From assembly GCA_902776765.1 (NCBI GenBank), contig CACYRP010000036.1:1-64000 (forward strand): DNA of 64,000 nt. Direction: 5' to 3'. The DNA comes from Fibrobacter succinogenes. Its GTDB lineage: Bacteria; Fibrobacterota; Fibrobacteria; Fibrobacterales; Fibrobacteraceae. Under the pieces are notes generated by a model. That model was not told the DNA's origin and ran no database searches. It worked only from the letters and a program-made list of their open reading frames with translations. The translations under genes were made by a program, and so were the position numbers. The number at the start of each line of letters is the position of its first letter. Within the stretch, counting starts at the first letter, position 1. This document shows, piece by piece, positions 46,281 to 55,709 of this stretch.

Positions 46281-46781
46281 ATGCGATCTGCTAAAATCGG
46301 TGCAGTTCTTGCCATATTTTCCAACCTCAGCCTTACATCCTGTTGGCTAACCAATGCTATTTCAGGCAATTGTGATTTTGCAGAAACAGACAGTGAATGG
46401 ATCTACAAAACATCCAGTAGTTACGAAGACGGCTCCTCTAAATACGATGTAAGGGTTACAGTAACTGATTCTGGAGCCGTAGAATATTACAAAACAGAGA
46501 AACAAGGTTCCTCAATATATGTATGGGAATGCTATAATCTAATAGGAGGAAGCTTACTCCCTGAGGAAGAATTTCCCAAAACAGAAACAAGAGATGCCGG
46601 AAATTACACCAACACCTATTATTGCAAAAACGGAATTTACTATTCTGAATCCGAGCATCATTACAACTTTAAAGGTGAAAATAGTCGCTACAAGTCACGC
46701 AAGCAATTGTTCGACGAACACATGGAATCTTGCAAGGCGGCCGGTACATATTACAGCGCCGTCGGTCCAATAAAGCTATAA
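46281..46781 (+). CDS. Hypothetical lipoprotein
   Basis: 166 aa with signal peptide and lipobox LTSC (Cys21). The mature part is rich in Tyr, Ser and acidic residues with paired cysteines (e.g. CYNLIGG, YYCKNGIYY); a beta-rich fold is likely. CAGGAG lies close before the ATG. No family recognised. It is divergent from radA and ends before a strong terminator shared with the EAL protein gene. Confidence 0.65.
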   Translation: MRSAKIGAVLAIFSNLSLTSCWLTNAISGNCDFAETDSEWIYKTSSSYEDGSSKYDVRVTVTDSGAVEYYKTEKQGSSIYVWECYNLIGGSLLPEEEFPKTETRDAGNYTNTYYCKNGIYYSESEHHYNFKGENSRYKSRKQLFDEHMESCKAAGTYYSAVGPIKL

Positions 46782-46824
46782 GCACTTCTTGAGCTTTAAC
46801 AATCACAAGAAATGACGTTTACGC

Positions 46825-46857
46825 AAAATCGTCCGTTTTACACGGACGATTTTTTTT
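46825..46857. terminator. Bidirectional terminator
   Basis: An 11-bp stem AAAATCGTCCG / CGGACGATTTT has a T-run on the plus strand and an A-run upstream, so it serves both the lipoprotein gene and the EAL gene ending at 46880. Confidence 0.9.
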
Positions 46858-46879
46858 GCAGAAATTGAGACTGTATCAC

Positions 46880-49800
46880 CTATTTATTTTTTTTCGTTTC
46901 AATATTTTCATTCTGAAGTTTCAAGATGATATCGCCAGAATCAGGATCCATCATCATACTAAAACTCGATCGAATGGTAAAAAAGACATTCTCGATATCA
47001 TAGCTCACATCCAGCGGCGGCACGATATTCTTATTAAAGTAATCGAGAATCAACTTTTCACGAGTGTAATCTACTGTTTTTCGAATATTTGCAAAATCAT
47101 TCAACATCAAAGTTCTCAAAAAGCGGTAGTGAGCCTCGTAAGTATATTTATCCGTGAGTTCCGCCGGAATGTAAGTAATACCATCCATTCGAATCACAGG
47201 AGAATTCTTCGTCAAATTCCAGAACAAAAATCCTTTATAACCCGGCTCATACGATTTTGTATGCGTAGCCTCGCCAGATGCCATAAAGGCGTCAAAGGTT
47301 TCCTTTCGCGTAAAGTAGCTCTTCATCGCCATGTCGTCTTCGGAAATAAATGCCGAGAACACGCTGCCATACGGCGTATCTTTAAAGACTTTTCCTACAT
47401 GATAGATGCGCTTGATTTTTCCTTTAGCGGTCCTGGCTCGGTATGTCACCTGCTTTGTCGCCGTGCTACCGCTTAGGACCTGATTTTTGAGTTCCCTATC
47501 CGTTTTTTCATAATCTTCAGGGAGAATTGTATTACTAAAATGTACTCCGATAAATTCGCGGAACTCTTCGACACTATCGCATTCGAAAATATCCAACACG
47601 CGGGCGTTCACATAAAGGATTTCAGCATTCGAAGCATTAAAAACAATCACGCCGCCCGGAATATATTCAAAGAAATTGAGGGCAATCTGATGGAGAAATT
47701 CAGTATTCTTGATTGCGCTGTCAATTTTCGCCTTAAGCAATCCTTTATCCTTAATAGGCAAGCGAATGAACTGATAAGCGCCCAAGCGAATACCTTCTTT
47801 CGCAAGTTCCATATTATCAGTCATGATGATAAATGGAATCTGGAGTTCATGACTACGCCTTTTGAATTTCCGAATTATCTTAAATCCATCAATTTTGGGG
47901 AGATCGGCATCAAGCAACACAAGCGAAATGCGATTGCCGTATTCCAGTAAAATATTGAGCACCTGTTCGCCATCTTCGGCCAACAACACATTATAATCGT
48001 CTTTCAAGACATTTTCAAGGAACACCCTATTTTGCGGATTGACATCAGCAAGCAAAACGGTCTTTGTCTCAGTCGAAAAGCCTTCTTTCGATTCGCCAGG
48101 TGAGTTATCAAAAGCACTCACATGCGTATTGCGCAAAGTCAAGTCGTAAATGTGACTATCATTGATATCGGCAATCAAGTACCCGCTCAAAAACACATAT
48201 GTTCCACGAACGGCATACGTAATCTCACGCGGGCCATTGTAAGCGGACTTTTCCGCCTCATGGAGTGTACGATAAGCAAGATCTTCGGGATCGTTGATGG
48301 ACCTTTCCACATCTTCGATATCGGTAAAACCAAGACTTTTTGTCTGTTCATCGAACAATTTATTCGTAAACAGAAACTTGAACACGCCATTGGCGTAAGA
48401 TATAATCGCTTTAGGCGTTTCCACCAAGTAGTCAATACGTCCAAGCTTAGAATACACAAGACGCGTACCACGGTCTTCTATGGGCACACCAATGGATTCC
48501 ATGTGTTTCATGGTATCATGCAAAGGTTGCGGTTTTCCGTAGTAGTATCCCTGAACCTTTTCGCAACCAATTCCCTTCAAAAACTCCATCTGTTCCTTGG
48601 TTTCGACACCTTCAGCTAAAGTCTTTAGCCCAAGATTTTTCGCCATGCGAACAGTTGAACGAATAATCGTACGGGATGCGTCATTGAAATTCGCAAGGAA
48701 CGCCATATCAATTTTAAGTTCATCGAACTTGTAATCCTTGAGGGTGTTAAGCGAAGAATAGCCACTTCCAAAGTCATCCATCCATACTTCGTAACCCACC
48801 AAGCGGAATCTTTCAACTTCGCTCCGGACATAGGAATCCGAAGCCATGATACTTTCTGTAATTTCTACACGAATGTACTCGCGATCAATTCTGTACTTTT
48901 TAAGAATACTTTCGACAACATCAAAAATATCACAGCCAATAAAATCCAAGCGCGATAGATTAAACGAAACAGGAACAATGGGATGCCCCTGGTCAAGTTC
49001 CTCCCGCATTTCTTTACAAACAAGTTCAATAATACAGCAGTCAAGCTTATGGATTTGGCGGGATTCTTCTAGCGCTCCGATAAAAGCAGCCGGATTCAAG
49101 AAACCATACTGCGGGTCAATCCAGCGGGCAAGCGCTTCCATGCCGCAAAATGTTTCTGTAATCGTACGCACAACCGGCTGATAATAAGCCTTGATATAGC
49201 CATTGGTAACGGCTTCATCAATGTGATTGACAATGTAATTCTGGAGCAAGAGATCCTTGCGTAAGTCATCATCGTAATAACGAATAAAGGTATCTCCATT
49301 TTTCTTTTGCTCGTGACACGCCAATTTTGCTTTTTCGCTCGCGTCAAGGATGGCATCAAACTCATCAATCTTTGAAATGCCTACATAAAGGTCCATTGAA
49401 ATTTTAGAAATGGAACTTTTAACACACTTGCGAATTTCATTCAGTTTTTCTTCAATATCATGAATATCGGCAATGACGGCAAAATGGTCATTGGAAAAAC
49501 GCCAAATCAAATTATCCGGAAAATTCTTTTTTAGGCACGCCGCAAAATTAATCAGGAACTCGTTACCCATGTCGAAACCGTTGGCGCTATTGTACAGCTT
49601 CATTCCGACAATGTCAAAAAAGACAATCGAAGGGATCCCTCCCTTTTTCCTGATATCGGCTGCAAAATCTTCGCCGCACAAGCGGCTATATTCCATATTG
49701 GGGAGGCCCGTTAAAGGGTCGAAATAGCGATCGGCATGTTCACTTATTCGCAATAGAATGGAATTTTTACCATGCCATTGCATCAACGATGCGCTTAAAA

Positions 49801-50488
49801 TCAATTCCTTGCCCGAATGCGGGTTTCGGAAAATGGTCTCACCTTTTTCAAGAACATCATCAATACTAATCTCACTCTGTTCGCTATCTCTAAAGAAATA
49901 CTCTTCGAATTTGATTCCAGAATCAAAGGCCCTTACAGGATTCCAAATACGTTCCGCGGAGGAGCTGACCATATAAACTTCGTGCGTCTTTGCATCAACG
50001 ATAACGAAAGGATCAACCTTATCCGTATTCAAAAATTCAATAAGGCTGTTATCAAAAATTATACGACTTCCACCATTAGATTCTAAAGCCGAAGTCACAT
50101 CATCATATGCAATAACAGCATATTTAGTCCCATCCTCAAAATTGCGGTGGTAACCTACAGCATGAATTGTTCGATATTCATCTTGACCATACAATTTTTG
50201 ACGATAAAGGACATCGTAACGCCCATCTTTATTTTTGGCAAATTCTTTGGCCTTCGTTGCAACAAAAACAAGATCCTCATGGTGAACATCTCTATACATG
50301 TCCGTATCAAGGAATCTAATTAAGTCTTCGCGACTACAACCAGGAGCTTGCCAGCGAACAAGACCTTCAGAAACAAGAATAGTCCTAATATGCCCATCAA
50401 CAAATTGGTAGACTGCAAGCGGAATCTCGGAATGTTCTAATTCATTCCGAGTCCCCTCAAGAAATTTTATTTCATCCTGCACCAACAT
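46880..50488 (-). CDS. Multidomain GGDEF-EAL-REC-PAS cyclic-di-GMP signalling protein
   Basis: 1202 aa, cytoplasmic. Order: PAS-like (about 20-135), PAS-like (about 150-250), GGDEF domain with a degraded active site (RFSND at 330-334 in place of GGDEF, so no cyclase activity expected), an apparently complete EAL domain (about 425-660: E451 in MEALARW, N510 in FNLSRLD, E543, MDDFGSGYSSL, AEGVET), a linker, a receiver (about 810-930, LLDADLPKIDGF with the phospho-Asp), and a C-terminal PAS (about 940-1060). This predicts a c-di-GMP phosphodiesterase with a receiver placed after the EAL. GGAGG precedes the ATG. Standing alone; output target unknown. Confidence 0.88.
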   Translation of the reverse strand: MLVQDEIKFLEGTRNELEHSEIPLAVYQFVDGHIRTILVSEGLVRWQAPGCSREDLIRFLDTDMYRDVHHEDLVFVATKAKEFAKNKDGRYDVLYRQKLYGQDEYRTIHAVGYHRNFEDGTKYAVIAYDDVTSALESNGGSRIIFDNSLIEFLNTDKVDPFVIVDAKTHEVYMVSSSAERIWNPVRAFDSGIKFEEYFFRDSEQSEISIDDVLEKGETIFRNPHSGKELILSASLMQWHGKNSILLRISEHADRYFDPLTGLPNMEYSRLCGEDFAADIRKKGGIPSIVFFDIVGMKLYNSANGFDMGNEFLINFAACLKKNFPDNLIWRFSNDHFAVIADIHDIEEKLNEIRKCVKSSISKISMDLYVGISKIDEFDAILDASEKAKLACHEQKKNGDTFIRYYDDDLRKDLLLQNYIVNHIDEAVTNGYIKAYYQPVVRTITETFCGMEALARWIDPQYGFLNPAAFIGALEESRQIHKLDCCIIELVCKEMREELDQGHPIVPVSFNLSRLDFIGCDIFDVVESILKKYRIDREYIRVEITESIMASDSYVRSEVERFRLVGYEVWMDDFGSGYSSLNTLKDYKFDELKIDMAFLANFNDASRTIIRSTVRMAKNLGLKTLAEGVETKEQMEFLKGIGCEKVQGYYYGKPQPLHDTMKHMESIGVPIEDRGTRLVYSKLGRIDYLVETPKAIISYANGVFKFLFTNKLFDEQTKSLGFTDIEDVERSINDPEDLAYRTLHEAEKSAYNGPREITYAVRGTYVFLSGYLIADINDSHIYDLTLRNTHVSAFDNSPGESKEGFSTETKTVLLADVNPQNRVFLENVLKDDYNVLLAEDGEQVLNILLEYGNRISLVLLDADLPKIDGFKIIRKFKRRSHELQIPFIIMTDNMELAKEGIRLGAYQFIRLPIKDKGLLKAKIDSAIKNTEFLHQIALNFFEYIPGGVIVFNASNAEILYVNARVLDIFECDSVEEFREFIGVHFSNTILPEDYEKTDRELKNQVLSGSTATKQVTYRARTAKGKIKRIYHVGKVFKDTPYGSVFSAFISEDDMAMKSYFTRKETFDAFMASGEATHTKSYEPGYKGFLFWNLTKNSPVIRMDGITYIPAELTDKYTYEAHYRFLRTLMLNDFANIRKTVDYTREKLILDYFNKNIVPPLDVSYDIENVFFTIRSSFSMMMDPDSGDIILKLQNENIETKKNK

Positions 50489-50700
50489 AGCCTCACGCCT
50501 CCGTTACAACGAGGATAGATGACAACACAACTTTTATTTCGCCATCTACTCCCCATAACGAATAGATACATCGCTCCCCTAAATTCGATATCACCCCTTT
50601 AATGTTTAAAATAGTTTAAATTCCATGTATCTGCAAGTTTTTAAACATATTTTTTTAACAAAAATAAAGGAATGTGTGACGAAGCGCAAGTCTAATGTTT

Positions 50701-51438
50701 TTATGCAGTAACGTTTTTTCCAGCTTCGACGGCGTCGGCGACGGTCTTTCCCGTAAAATCTTGAGCGCTGAACCAGCGACCGCTCTTTTTATCGTCCAAA
50801 AGCACGCTTACGAGAGCACCCGGAACGACTGTTTCAGGAGCATTCGGGGCGTTCGGACCACCGAGATCCGTACGGAGCCACCCCGGATCCATCACGTTCA
50901 TCATCACGTCCGTGCCGTTCAGCTTGCAGGCAAAATCTTTTACGAACTTGGTGAGAGCAGCCTTTGCGCAAGCATAACCGGCAAGCTCCGGCTCGTTGGC
51001 GATGCCACTTGTGGTAAGTTGCATACGCCCAAAGCCACGCTTAATCATTCTCGGCAAAAAGTGGTAAGCAATTTTAATCGGCGCAAAAAAGTTCACCGCC
51101 ATCGCCTGGCGGAAATCATCCATTGTATTCGTCGTGTAATCCGAGAAATAATGACTCATGAGACCGGCATTATTGAAAACGAGGTCCACTTGCACGCCAA
51201 AAGAATCGATTTCAGCCAAAGCAGCATCGATTTCAGTTTCTTTTTCGAGATTGCAACCCACAGCCTTGACCTGGACGCCATACGGAGCAAGTTCCGCAAT
51301 CACCTTTTCGGCATGGTTCTTGTCGCGCCCCTGCAAAATAAGGTTTGCACCGAGCTTTGCCATTTCGATAGCGATAAGGCGACCAACACCTCGGCAACCA
51401 CCCGTCACCAAGCACCATTTTCCTTTTACGTCGATCAT
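50701..51438 (-). CDS. Short-chain dehydrogenase/reductase
   Basis: 245 aa, classical SDR. Cofactor loop VTGGCRGVGRLIAIEMA near the N-terminus, NNAG (FNNAGLMSH), a catalytic Ser/Tyr/Lys set with YACAKAAL (YxxxK), and DPGWLRTDLGG. Arg in GRDK after the second strand suggests NADPH. The substrate is unknown. It is divergent from the XRE regulator downstream, which might control it; only position supports this. Confidence 0.9.
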   Translation of the reverse strand: MIDVKGKWCLVTGGCRGVGRLIAIEMAKLGANLILQGRDKNHAEKVIAELAPYGVQVKAVGCNLEKETEIDAALAEIDSFGVQVDLVFNNAGLMSHYFSDYTTNTMDDFRQAMAVNFFAPIKIAYHFLPRMIKRGFGRMQLTTSGIANEPELAGYACAKAALTKFVKDFACKLNGTDVMMNVMDPGWLRTDLGGPNAPNAPETVVPGALVSVLLDDKKSGRWFSAQDFTGKTVADAVEAGKNVTA

Positions 51439-51702
51439 TCGTATTCCTTTGCGCCTTGCGCTGATTTTAACGTTGTTTCATCACGAAAAATATTCTTTAA
51501 TTCCATAAAAACAATCACGAACCGACATGTTTTTGTACACAATAGTAAAAAGATTTTGGCCACCAATCTTTACACGACAGAACTAAAATTTTTTTACGAT
51601 TACACGCTTTTGCAAATCAATCAAAAGCTATCAAAGATTTACGTCATTTTGCAAACTATCGCATGCACCATTTTTTTCAAAGTTTTCATAAAATTTGATG
51701 CA

Positions 51703-52065
51703 ATGTATTACGAGACGTTCCTACTCCACGAAGCAATAAGACTCCTTCTGATTACATTTAGACAATCGCGACGCCATACCCAGCAGTCGCTATCTATGGA
51801 ATCAGGGATTTCTAGGCAATTCATTTCGCAGATGGAATGTGGAAAGCGAGTCCCGTCTATCGATACGCTCTCACAGCTTTCGATTGCGCTCAAGACAAAT
51901 ATCAGTACACTCATGGTAGAACTGGACCGCATTTACCAGCATCTCGTAAGGCAACAACGCCCAAAACAAGCCGCAAAAACCACTTCATTAACGCAAATAG
52001 CCGCCGAAAGTACAGATCCAAGTCTCGAGTACATACGCAAGGCCAAAGGAATAGACATCCCCTAG
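51703..52065 (+). CDS. XRE-family HTH transcriptional regulator
   Basis: 120 aa from ATG 51703; the frame is open far upstream only because it lies opposite the SDR gene. Residues about 20-75 form a Cro/C1-type helix-turn-helix: TQQSLSMESGISRQFISQMECG, then RVPSIDTLSQLSIALKTNI. The tail is Gln/Lys-rich and unstructured. It is divergent from the SDR gene with a 264-bp AT-rich gap (51439-51702) that may hold its operator; no clear repeat is seen there. Target unknown. Confidence 0.75.
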   Translation: MYYETFLLHEAIRLLLITFRQSRRHTQQSLSMESGISRQFISQMECGKRVPSIDTLSQLSIALKTNISTLMVELDRIYQHLVRQQRPKQAAKTTSLTQIAAESTDPSLEYIRKAKGIDIP

Positions 52066-52105
52066 CCCTTAACAAAAAGCTTAAAATTTTCTATCTTTAA
52101 TATCG

Positions 52106-53179
52106 ATGGAATGGCCGCGCAATATAAAAACTTTGACAACCGACGAGCTCAAAGCTTGGCTTCGGGATGTAGACGAAAAGCCCTATCGCGCTGATCAAAT
52201 TCAAAAATGGCTATTCTGCCAGCAGGTGCGTTCTTACGACGACATGGGGAATGTCCCCCCTGCCCTCCGCGAAAAAATGGCAAAACAGTTCACGCTTTGC
52301 GGTCTTAAAGAAGACCAACGTTCTGTTTCTGTCGATGGAACAGTAAAATGGCTGTTCCAGACCGAAGACGGTCACCACATCGAGACCGTGATGATCCCGG
52401 CAAACGGCCGCTATTCCGTTTGCGTTTCGACTCAGGTCGGCTGCGCCATGAACTGCGCATTCTGCCGTACTGCCAAGATGGGGTTCACGCGTAACCTCGA
52501 AGCGGGCGAAATCCTCGAAGAAATTATCAATGTCAACTGGTACCTGAAAGACAACGGCTTCATGAACGAAGAAGGTGGCACGGCCCAGGTGACAAACATC
52601 ATTTTCATGGGCATGGGCGAACCGCTCAACAACCTCGAAAATGTCCACCGCGTCTGCTGCACCCTGCACAATCAGAAACTTTTCAACATGGGCGCAAAGC
52701 GCATGACCGTGAGCACTTCGGGTGTTGTCCCGAAGATCAAGGAACTCGTGGACCGCAATACGCCCTGCTGCCTCGCCGTAAGCCTCAACAGCACGAACAA
52801 CGAATACCGTTCGTCCGTGATGCCGGTGAACAAGACGTGGCCCATCGAAAAACTTTTGGAAGCGGTCGATGACTACATCCGCCGCACCGATAACTACGTG
52901 ACGTTCGAGTTCGTGCTCATCCAGAACATCACCTGCACACCCAAGGCCGCCAAGGAGCTTATCCGCATTTGCGCCCCGCGCCGTGTGAAGGTGAACGCCA
53001 TTGTGCTTAACGACGGAGACGACCCGACACTTCACGCCCCCACCCCCGAAGAGGTGGAAGACTTTCTCGCCGCCGTGCGAGCTGCTGAAATTCAAATCAC
53101 GATCCGCAATCCACGCGGTAGGGACATCCTTGCTGCATGTGGACAATTAGCGTACAAAAAGGAAGGTAATAAATGTTAA
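52106..53179 (+). CDS. rlmN: 23S rRNA/tRNA (adenine C2)-methyltransferase RlmN
   Basis: Radical SAM enzyme methylating A2503 of 23S rRNA and A37 of some tRNAs. 357 aa. The radical SAM cluster is CAMNCAFC in VGCAMNCAFCRTAKMGF; MGMGEPLNNLENV and STSGVVPKIKEL bind SAM; the acceptor cysteine near the C-terminus is in LAACGQL. Its stop overlaps the ATG of the methyltransferase gene by 7 bp. Confidence 0.96.
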   Translation: MEWPRNIKTLTTDELKAWLRDVDEKPYRADQIQKWLFCQQVRSYDDMGNVPPALREKMAKQFTLCGLKEDQRSVSVDGTVKWLFQTEDGHHIETVMIPANGRYSVCVSTQVGCAMNCAFCRTAKMGFTRNLEAGEILEEIINVNWYLKDNGFMNEEGGTAQVTNIIFMGMGEPLNNLENVHRVCCTLHNQKLFNMGAKRMTVSTSGVVPKIKELVDRNTPCCLAVSLNSTNNEYRSSVMPVNKTWPIEKLLEAVDDYIRRTDNYVTFEFVLIQNITCTPKAAKELIRICAPRRVKVNAIVLNDGDDPTLHAPTPEEVEDFLAAVRAAEIQITIRNPRGRDILAACGQLAYKKEGNKC

Positions 53180-53793
53180 CGCAAAACCTCCCGGAATTCT
53201 GGGACAATCTTTATGCCGAAGGCAAGGACTACTGGAATTTCAAGAAGGCGACTCCGGCCCTGCTTGAATTTTTTAAGCACCCCTCCTGCCCTGCAGAGGG
53301 CTCTGTGCTGATTCCAGGCGCCGGGTTCGGCTATGATGCCGAAGCTTGGGCTTTGCGTGGACACGACGTTTTGGCAGTAGATTTTGCCCCGACCGCTGTT
53401 GACGAATTGGACCATTTGAGCCGCAAGCACAAGAATTTGCGTTCGCTCGACCTCGACTTGTTCACTCTTTCTCCGAAGGATGCCAAGCGTGGCGGTCAAT
53501 TGTTCGATATCATTTATGACTACGGCACGTTCTCGGCAATCCACCCAGGCCGCCGCGATGAATTCTTCGAAGTCTGCTACAAGATGATGAAGGACGACGG
53601 CGTGTTCATCTGCCTCATGTACCCACTCATGAACGGCAAGACCATGCAGGGCCCTCCGCACTGCATGAGCGAAGGTGAACTCATGGCTCGTTTGGACGGC
53701 GTGTTCGACATCGTTGAACGCATCAAGCCTACAAACAGCATTCCAGGCCGCGAAGGCAAGGAAGAATTCTGGCTCTTGAAGAAGTGCCTGTAG
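53173..53793 (+). CDS. TPMT-family class I SAM methyltransferase
   Basis: 206 aa. N-terminal PEFWDNLYAEGKDYWNF and the SAM-binding IPGAGFGYDAEAWALRGHDVLAVDFAP are typical of the thiopurine methyltransferase-like (PF05724-type) family. DIIYDYGTFSAIHPGRRDEF fits the same fold. The substrate (thiol, selenium or tellurium compound) is unknown. It is translationally coupled to rlmN. Heptad array H8 follows the stop. Confidence 0.85.
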   Translation: MLTQNLPEFWDNLYAEGKDYWNFKKATPALLEFFKHPSCPAEGSVLIPGAGFGYDAEAWALRGHDVLAVDFAPTAVDELDHLSRKHKNLRSLDLDLFTLSPKDAKRGGQLFDIIYDYGTFSAIHPGRRDEFFEVCYKMMKDDGVFICLMYPLMNGKTMQGPPHCMSEGELMARLDGVFDIVERIKPTNSIPGREGKEEFWLLKKCL

Positions 53794-53802
53794 CATTATT
53801 AG

Positions 53803-53830
53803 TTGGCAGAACTTAGAGTTTAGAACTTAG
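53803..53830 (+). repeat. Heptad array H8 (AACTTAG-type, 4 units)
   Basis: TTGGCAG, AACTTAG, AGTTTAG, AACTTAG in one register, starting 10 bases past the methyltransferase stop and ending before a terminator. Confidence 0.65.
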
Positions 53831-53863
53831 TACATCCAATTTGTCAAACCCGCGACTATTTTA

Positions 53864-53899
53864 GACGTCCCCCGGTCTCCGTGCCGGGGTCTTTTTTTT
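53864..53899 (+). terminator. Terminator after the methyltransferase
   Basis: CCCCGG / CCGGGG stem with an 8-nt loop, extended by GAC/GTC, then CTTTTTTTT. Confidence 0.8.
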
Positions 53900-53991
53900 A
53901 TATATCCGGGCTTGTAAAAAATGCACGAGGTACTCCACACGCGCCCCATTTTTTTGTATTTTTGCACCAGTTTTATATAAGGATTTTTACT

Positions 53992-54489
53992 ATGGCAAAC
54001 GATTTATGTCCCTGCGGTTCTGGCAAGCCTTATAGCGAATGCTGCGAACCGATCATTAAGAAGACCGCTCTCGCCCAATCTCCCGAAGCTTTGATGCGAT
54101 CCCGCTACACGGCTTACGCCAAGCACGAAATCGCATGGCTCAAGGACTCCCTCGAAGCCACCCAGCGCGACGACTTTGACGAACCGAGCGTAGAAGCCTG
54201 GAGCCGTGAGTCCGAATGGCTCGGCATCGAAATCAAGCAGACCAAGACCGAAGAAGAAAAGAACATCGGTTGGGTCGAATTCATCGCTCGCTTCAAGCAG
54301 GGTAACATCACTCGTAACCACCACGAACTTGGCGAATTCCACAAGGTTGGCGGTGCATGGTTCTTCTACGATGGCCGTGCCGTGAAGCAGGAAACAGTCC
54401 GCCACGAAGGCCCGGTTGTCGGCCGTAACGACCCGTGCCCGTGCGGTTCTGGCAAGAAGTACAAGAAGTGCTGCGGCGCGAATAAGTAA
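53992..54489 (+). CDS. YchJ-like protein with SEC-C motifs at both ends
   Basis: 165 aa from ATG 53992 (TAAGGA ten bases before it); the frame opens earlier but nothing supports that. A SEC-C zinc motif begins the protein ([15 protein letters not shown]) and another ends it ([15 protein letters not shown]), with an NTF2-like [13 protein letters not shown] centre ([34 protein letters not shown]). This is the UPF0225/YchJ layout. SEC-C motifs bind zinc and, in SecA, SecB or ribosomes; the role of YchJ proteins is not known. The stop leads directly into array H9. Confidence 0.87.
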   Translation: MANDLCPCGSGKPYSECCEPIIKKTALAQSPEALMRSRYTAYAKHEIAWLKDSLEATQRDDFDEPSVEAWSRESEWLGIEIKQTKTEEEKNIGWVEFIARFKQGNITRNHHELGEFHKVGGAWFFYDGRAVKQETVRHEGPVVGRNDPCPCGSGKKYKKCCGANK

Positions 54490-54660
54490 GAAGTAGGCAG
54501 TAGGAAGTAGACGGTAGGAAGTTGTCAGCGGAAGGGGAAAGCCTTCCCCTGGCTCGCACTCCGAAAACTCCGTCGCTCGCCACCCCTTCGCCTAGGGGCT
54601 CCGCCCCTAAAACCCCGATAAGCACACCTAAAACCTACAACCTAAAACCTAATACCTAAA
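54486..54660. repeat. Composite heptad array H9, from one stop codon to the next start codon
   Basis: Left arm: GTAAGAA, GTAGGCA, GTAGGAA, GTAGACG, GTAGGAA, GTTGTCA (54486-54527), the first unit containing the stop codon of the SEC-C gene. Middle (54531-54590): the GGGGAAAGCCTTCCCC / GGCTCGCACT / CCACCCCTTCG module also found at 6021-6070. Right arm: ACCTAAA, ACCTACA, ACCTAAA, ACCTAAT, ACCTAAA (54626-54660), ending one base before the argC ATG. The gap holds nothing else. Confidence 0.85.
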
Positions 54661-54661
54661 A

Positions 54662-55627
54662 ATGTTCAAAATTTTTGTAGATGGCGAAGCAGGAACGACC
54701 GGCCTGCAAATTTACGAACGCTTAGCCAAGCGTAACGATCTGGAAATCCTCAAGATCAATCCGGAACTCCGCAAGGATGTGAACGAACGACAGAAGATGA
54801 TCAATGAATCTGACGTGACGTTCCTTTGCCTGCCGGATGCAGCCTCCATCGAAAGTGCCGCCCTCTGCACAAATCCGAACACGCGCATCATCGACGCCTC
54901 CACAGCCCACCGCGTAAACCCGGCTTGGACATACGGCATGCCGGAACTCTGCCTCGCCCAACGCGAAGCGATTTCCAAGAGCAAGCGCATTGCAAACCCC
55001 GGTTGCCACGCCTCCGGCTTTATCCTTGGTGTGTATCCGCTCGTTGCAGCAGGAATCCTCCCGAAGAGCGCTAACCTCGCCGCCTACAGCATCACCGGTT
55101 ATTCCGGCGGCGGCAAGAAGCTCATCGCCGAATACGAAGCCGAAGAAAACTTGAGCCACAAGGCCGGCGAATCGAAGGCCATCATGGCTCCCGCCCCCTA
55201 CGCGCTCGCGCTCGCCCACAAGCACCTCCCCGAAATGAAGAAGGTCTGCGGCCTTGACAACGCCCCGTTCTTCAATCCGGTGCTCGGCCCCTACTACAAG
55301 GGCATGGCCGTGACGGTCGCCATCTTCCCGAACATGCTCTCGAAGAAGGTCGGCCCGCAAGACTTGACCGAAATCCTCGCCAAGCATTACGAAAGCTCTA
55401 ACTTCGTGAAGGTCATGCCCTACGAAGCCGCTCCGGCGCTGTTCAACGGTCGCCTCGACCCGACGGTCTGCAACGACACGAACAACGCCCGCATCCAGGT
55501 GTTTGGCAACGAAAACATCATGCAGGTGACGACGATTATCGACAACCTCGGCAAGGGCGCTAGCGGTGCCGCCATCCAGAACATGAACATCGCTCTCGGA
55601 TTGGACGAAACCACGAGCCTTGTTTAG
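54662..55627 (+). CDS. argC: N-acetyl-gamma-glutamyl-phosphate reductase, type 2
   Basis: Third step of arginine synthesis, reducing N-acetylglutamyl phosphate with NADPH. 321 aa, the short type-2 form: VDGEAGTTGLQIYERLAKR at the N-terminus, the catalytic Cys in NPGCHASGFILGVYPL, and GYSGGGKKLIAEYE. The upstream bases are heptad units with no Shine-Dalgarno, so initiation must rely on something else. It seems to be transcribed alone, with a strong terminator after it. Confidence 0.93.
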   Translation: MFKIFVDGEAGTTGLQIYERLAKRNDLEILKINPELRKDVNERQKMINESDVTFLCLPDAASIESAALCTNPNTRIIDASTAHRVNPAWTYGMPELCLAQREAISKSKRIANPGCHASGFILGVYPLVAAGILPKSANLAAYSITGYSGGGKKLIAEYEAEENLSHKAGESKAIMAPAPYALALAHKHLPEMKKVCGLDNAPFFNPVLGPYYKGMAVTVAIFPNMLSKKVGPQDLTEILAKHYESSNFVKVMPYEAAPALFNGRLDPTVCNDTNNARIQVFGNENIMQVTTIIDNLGKGASGAAIQNMNIALGLDETTSLV

Positions 55628-55628
55628 C

Positions 55629-55660
55629 AGGAAGTTAGAAGTAGACAGTAGGAAGTAGAT
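55629..55660 (+). repeat. Heptad array H10 (AGGAAGT-type)
   Basis: AGGAAGT, TAGAAGT, AGACAGT, AGGAAGT and a partial unit, beginning two bases after the argC stop and ending before the terminator. Confidence 0.7.
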
Positions 55661-55676
55661 TCCAAGCAAAAATTTC

Positions 55677-55709
55677 AAAAGTTACCGAGAAAACCTCGGT
55701 AACTTTTTT
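55677..55709 (+). terminator. Terminator after argC
   Basis: A 9-bp GTTACCGAG / CTCGGTAAC stem, extended by AAAA/TTTT pairs, with an AAAAC loop and a T-run. Confidence 0.92.

Noticed and set aside
50695..51702. N-terminal 336 codons of the frame holding the XRE regulator
   Set aside because: They lie opposite the SDR gene and show no domain; the HTH protein starts at ATG 51703.
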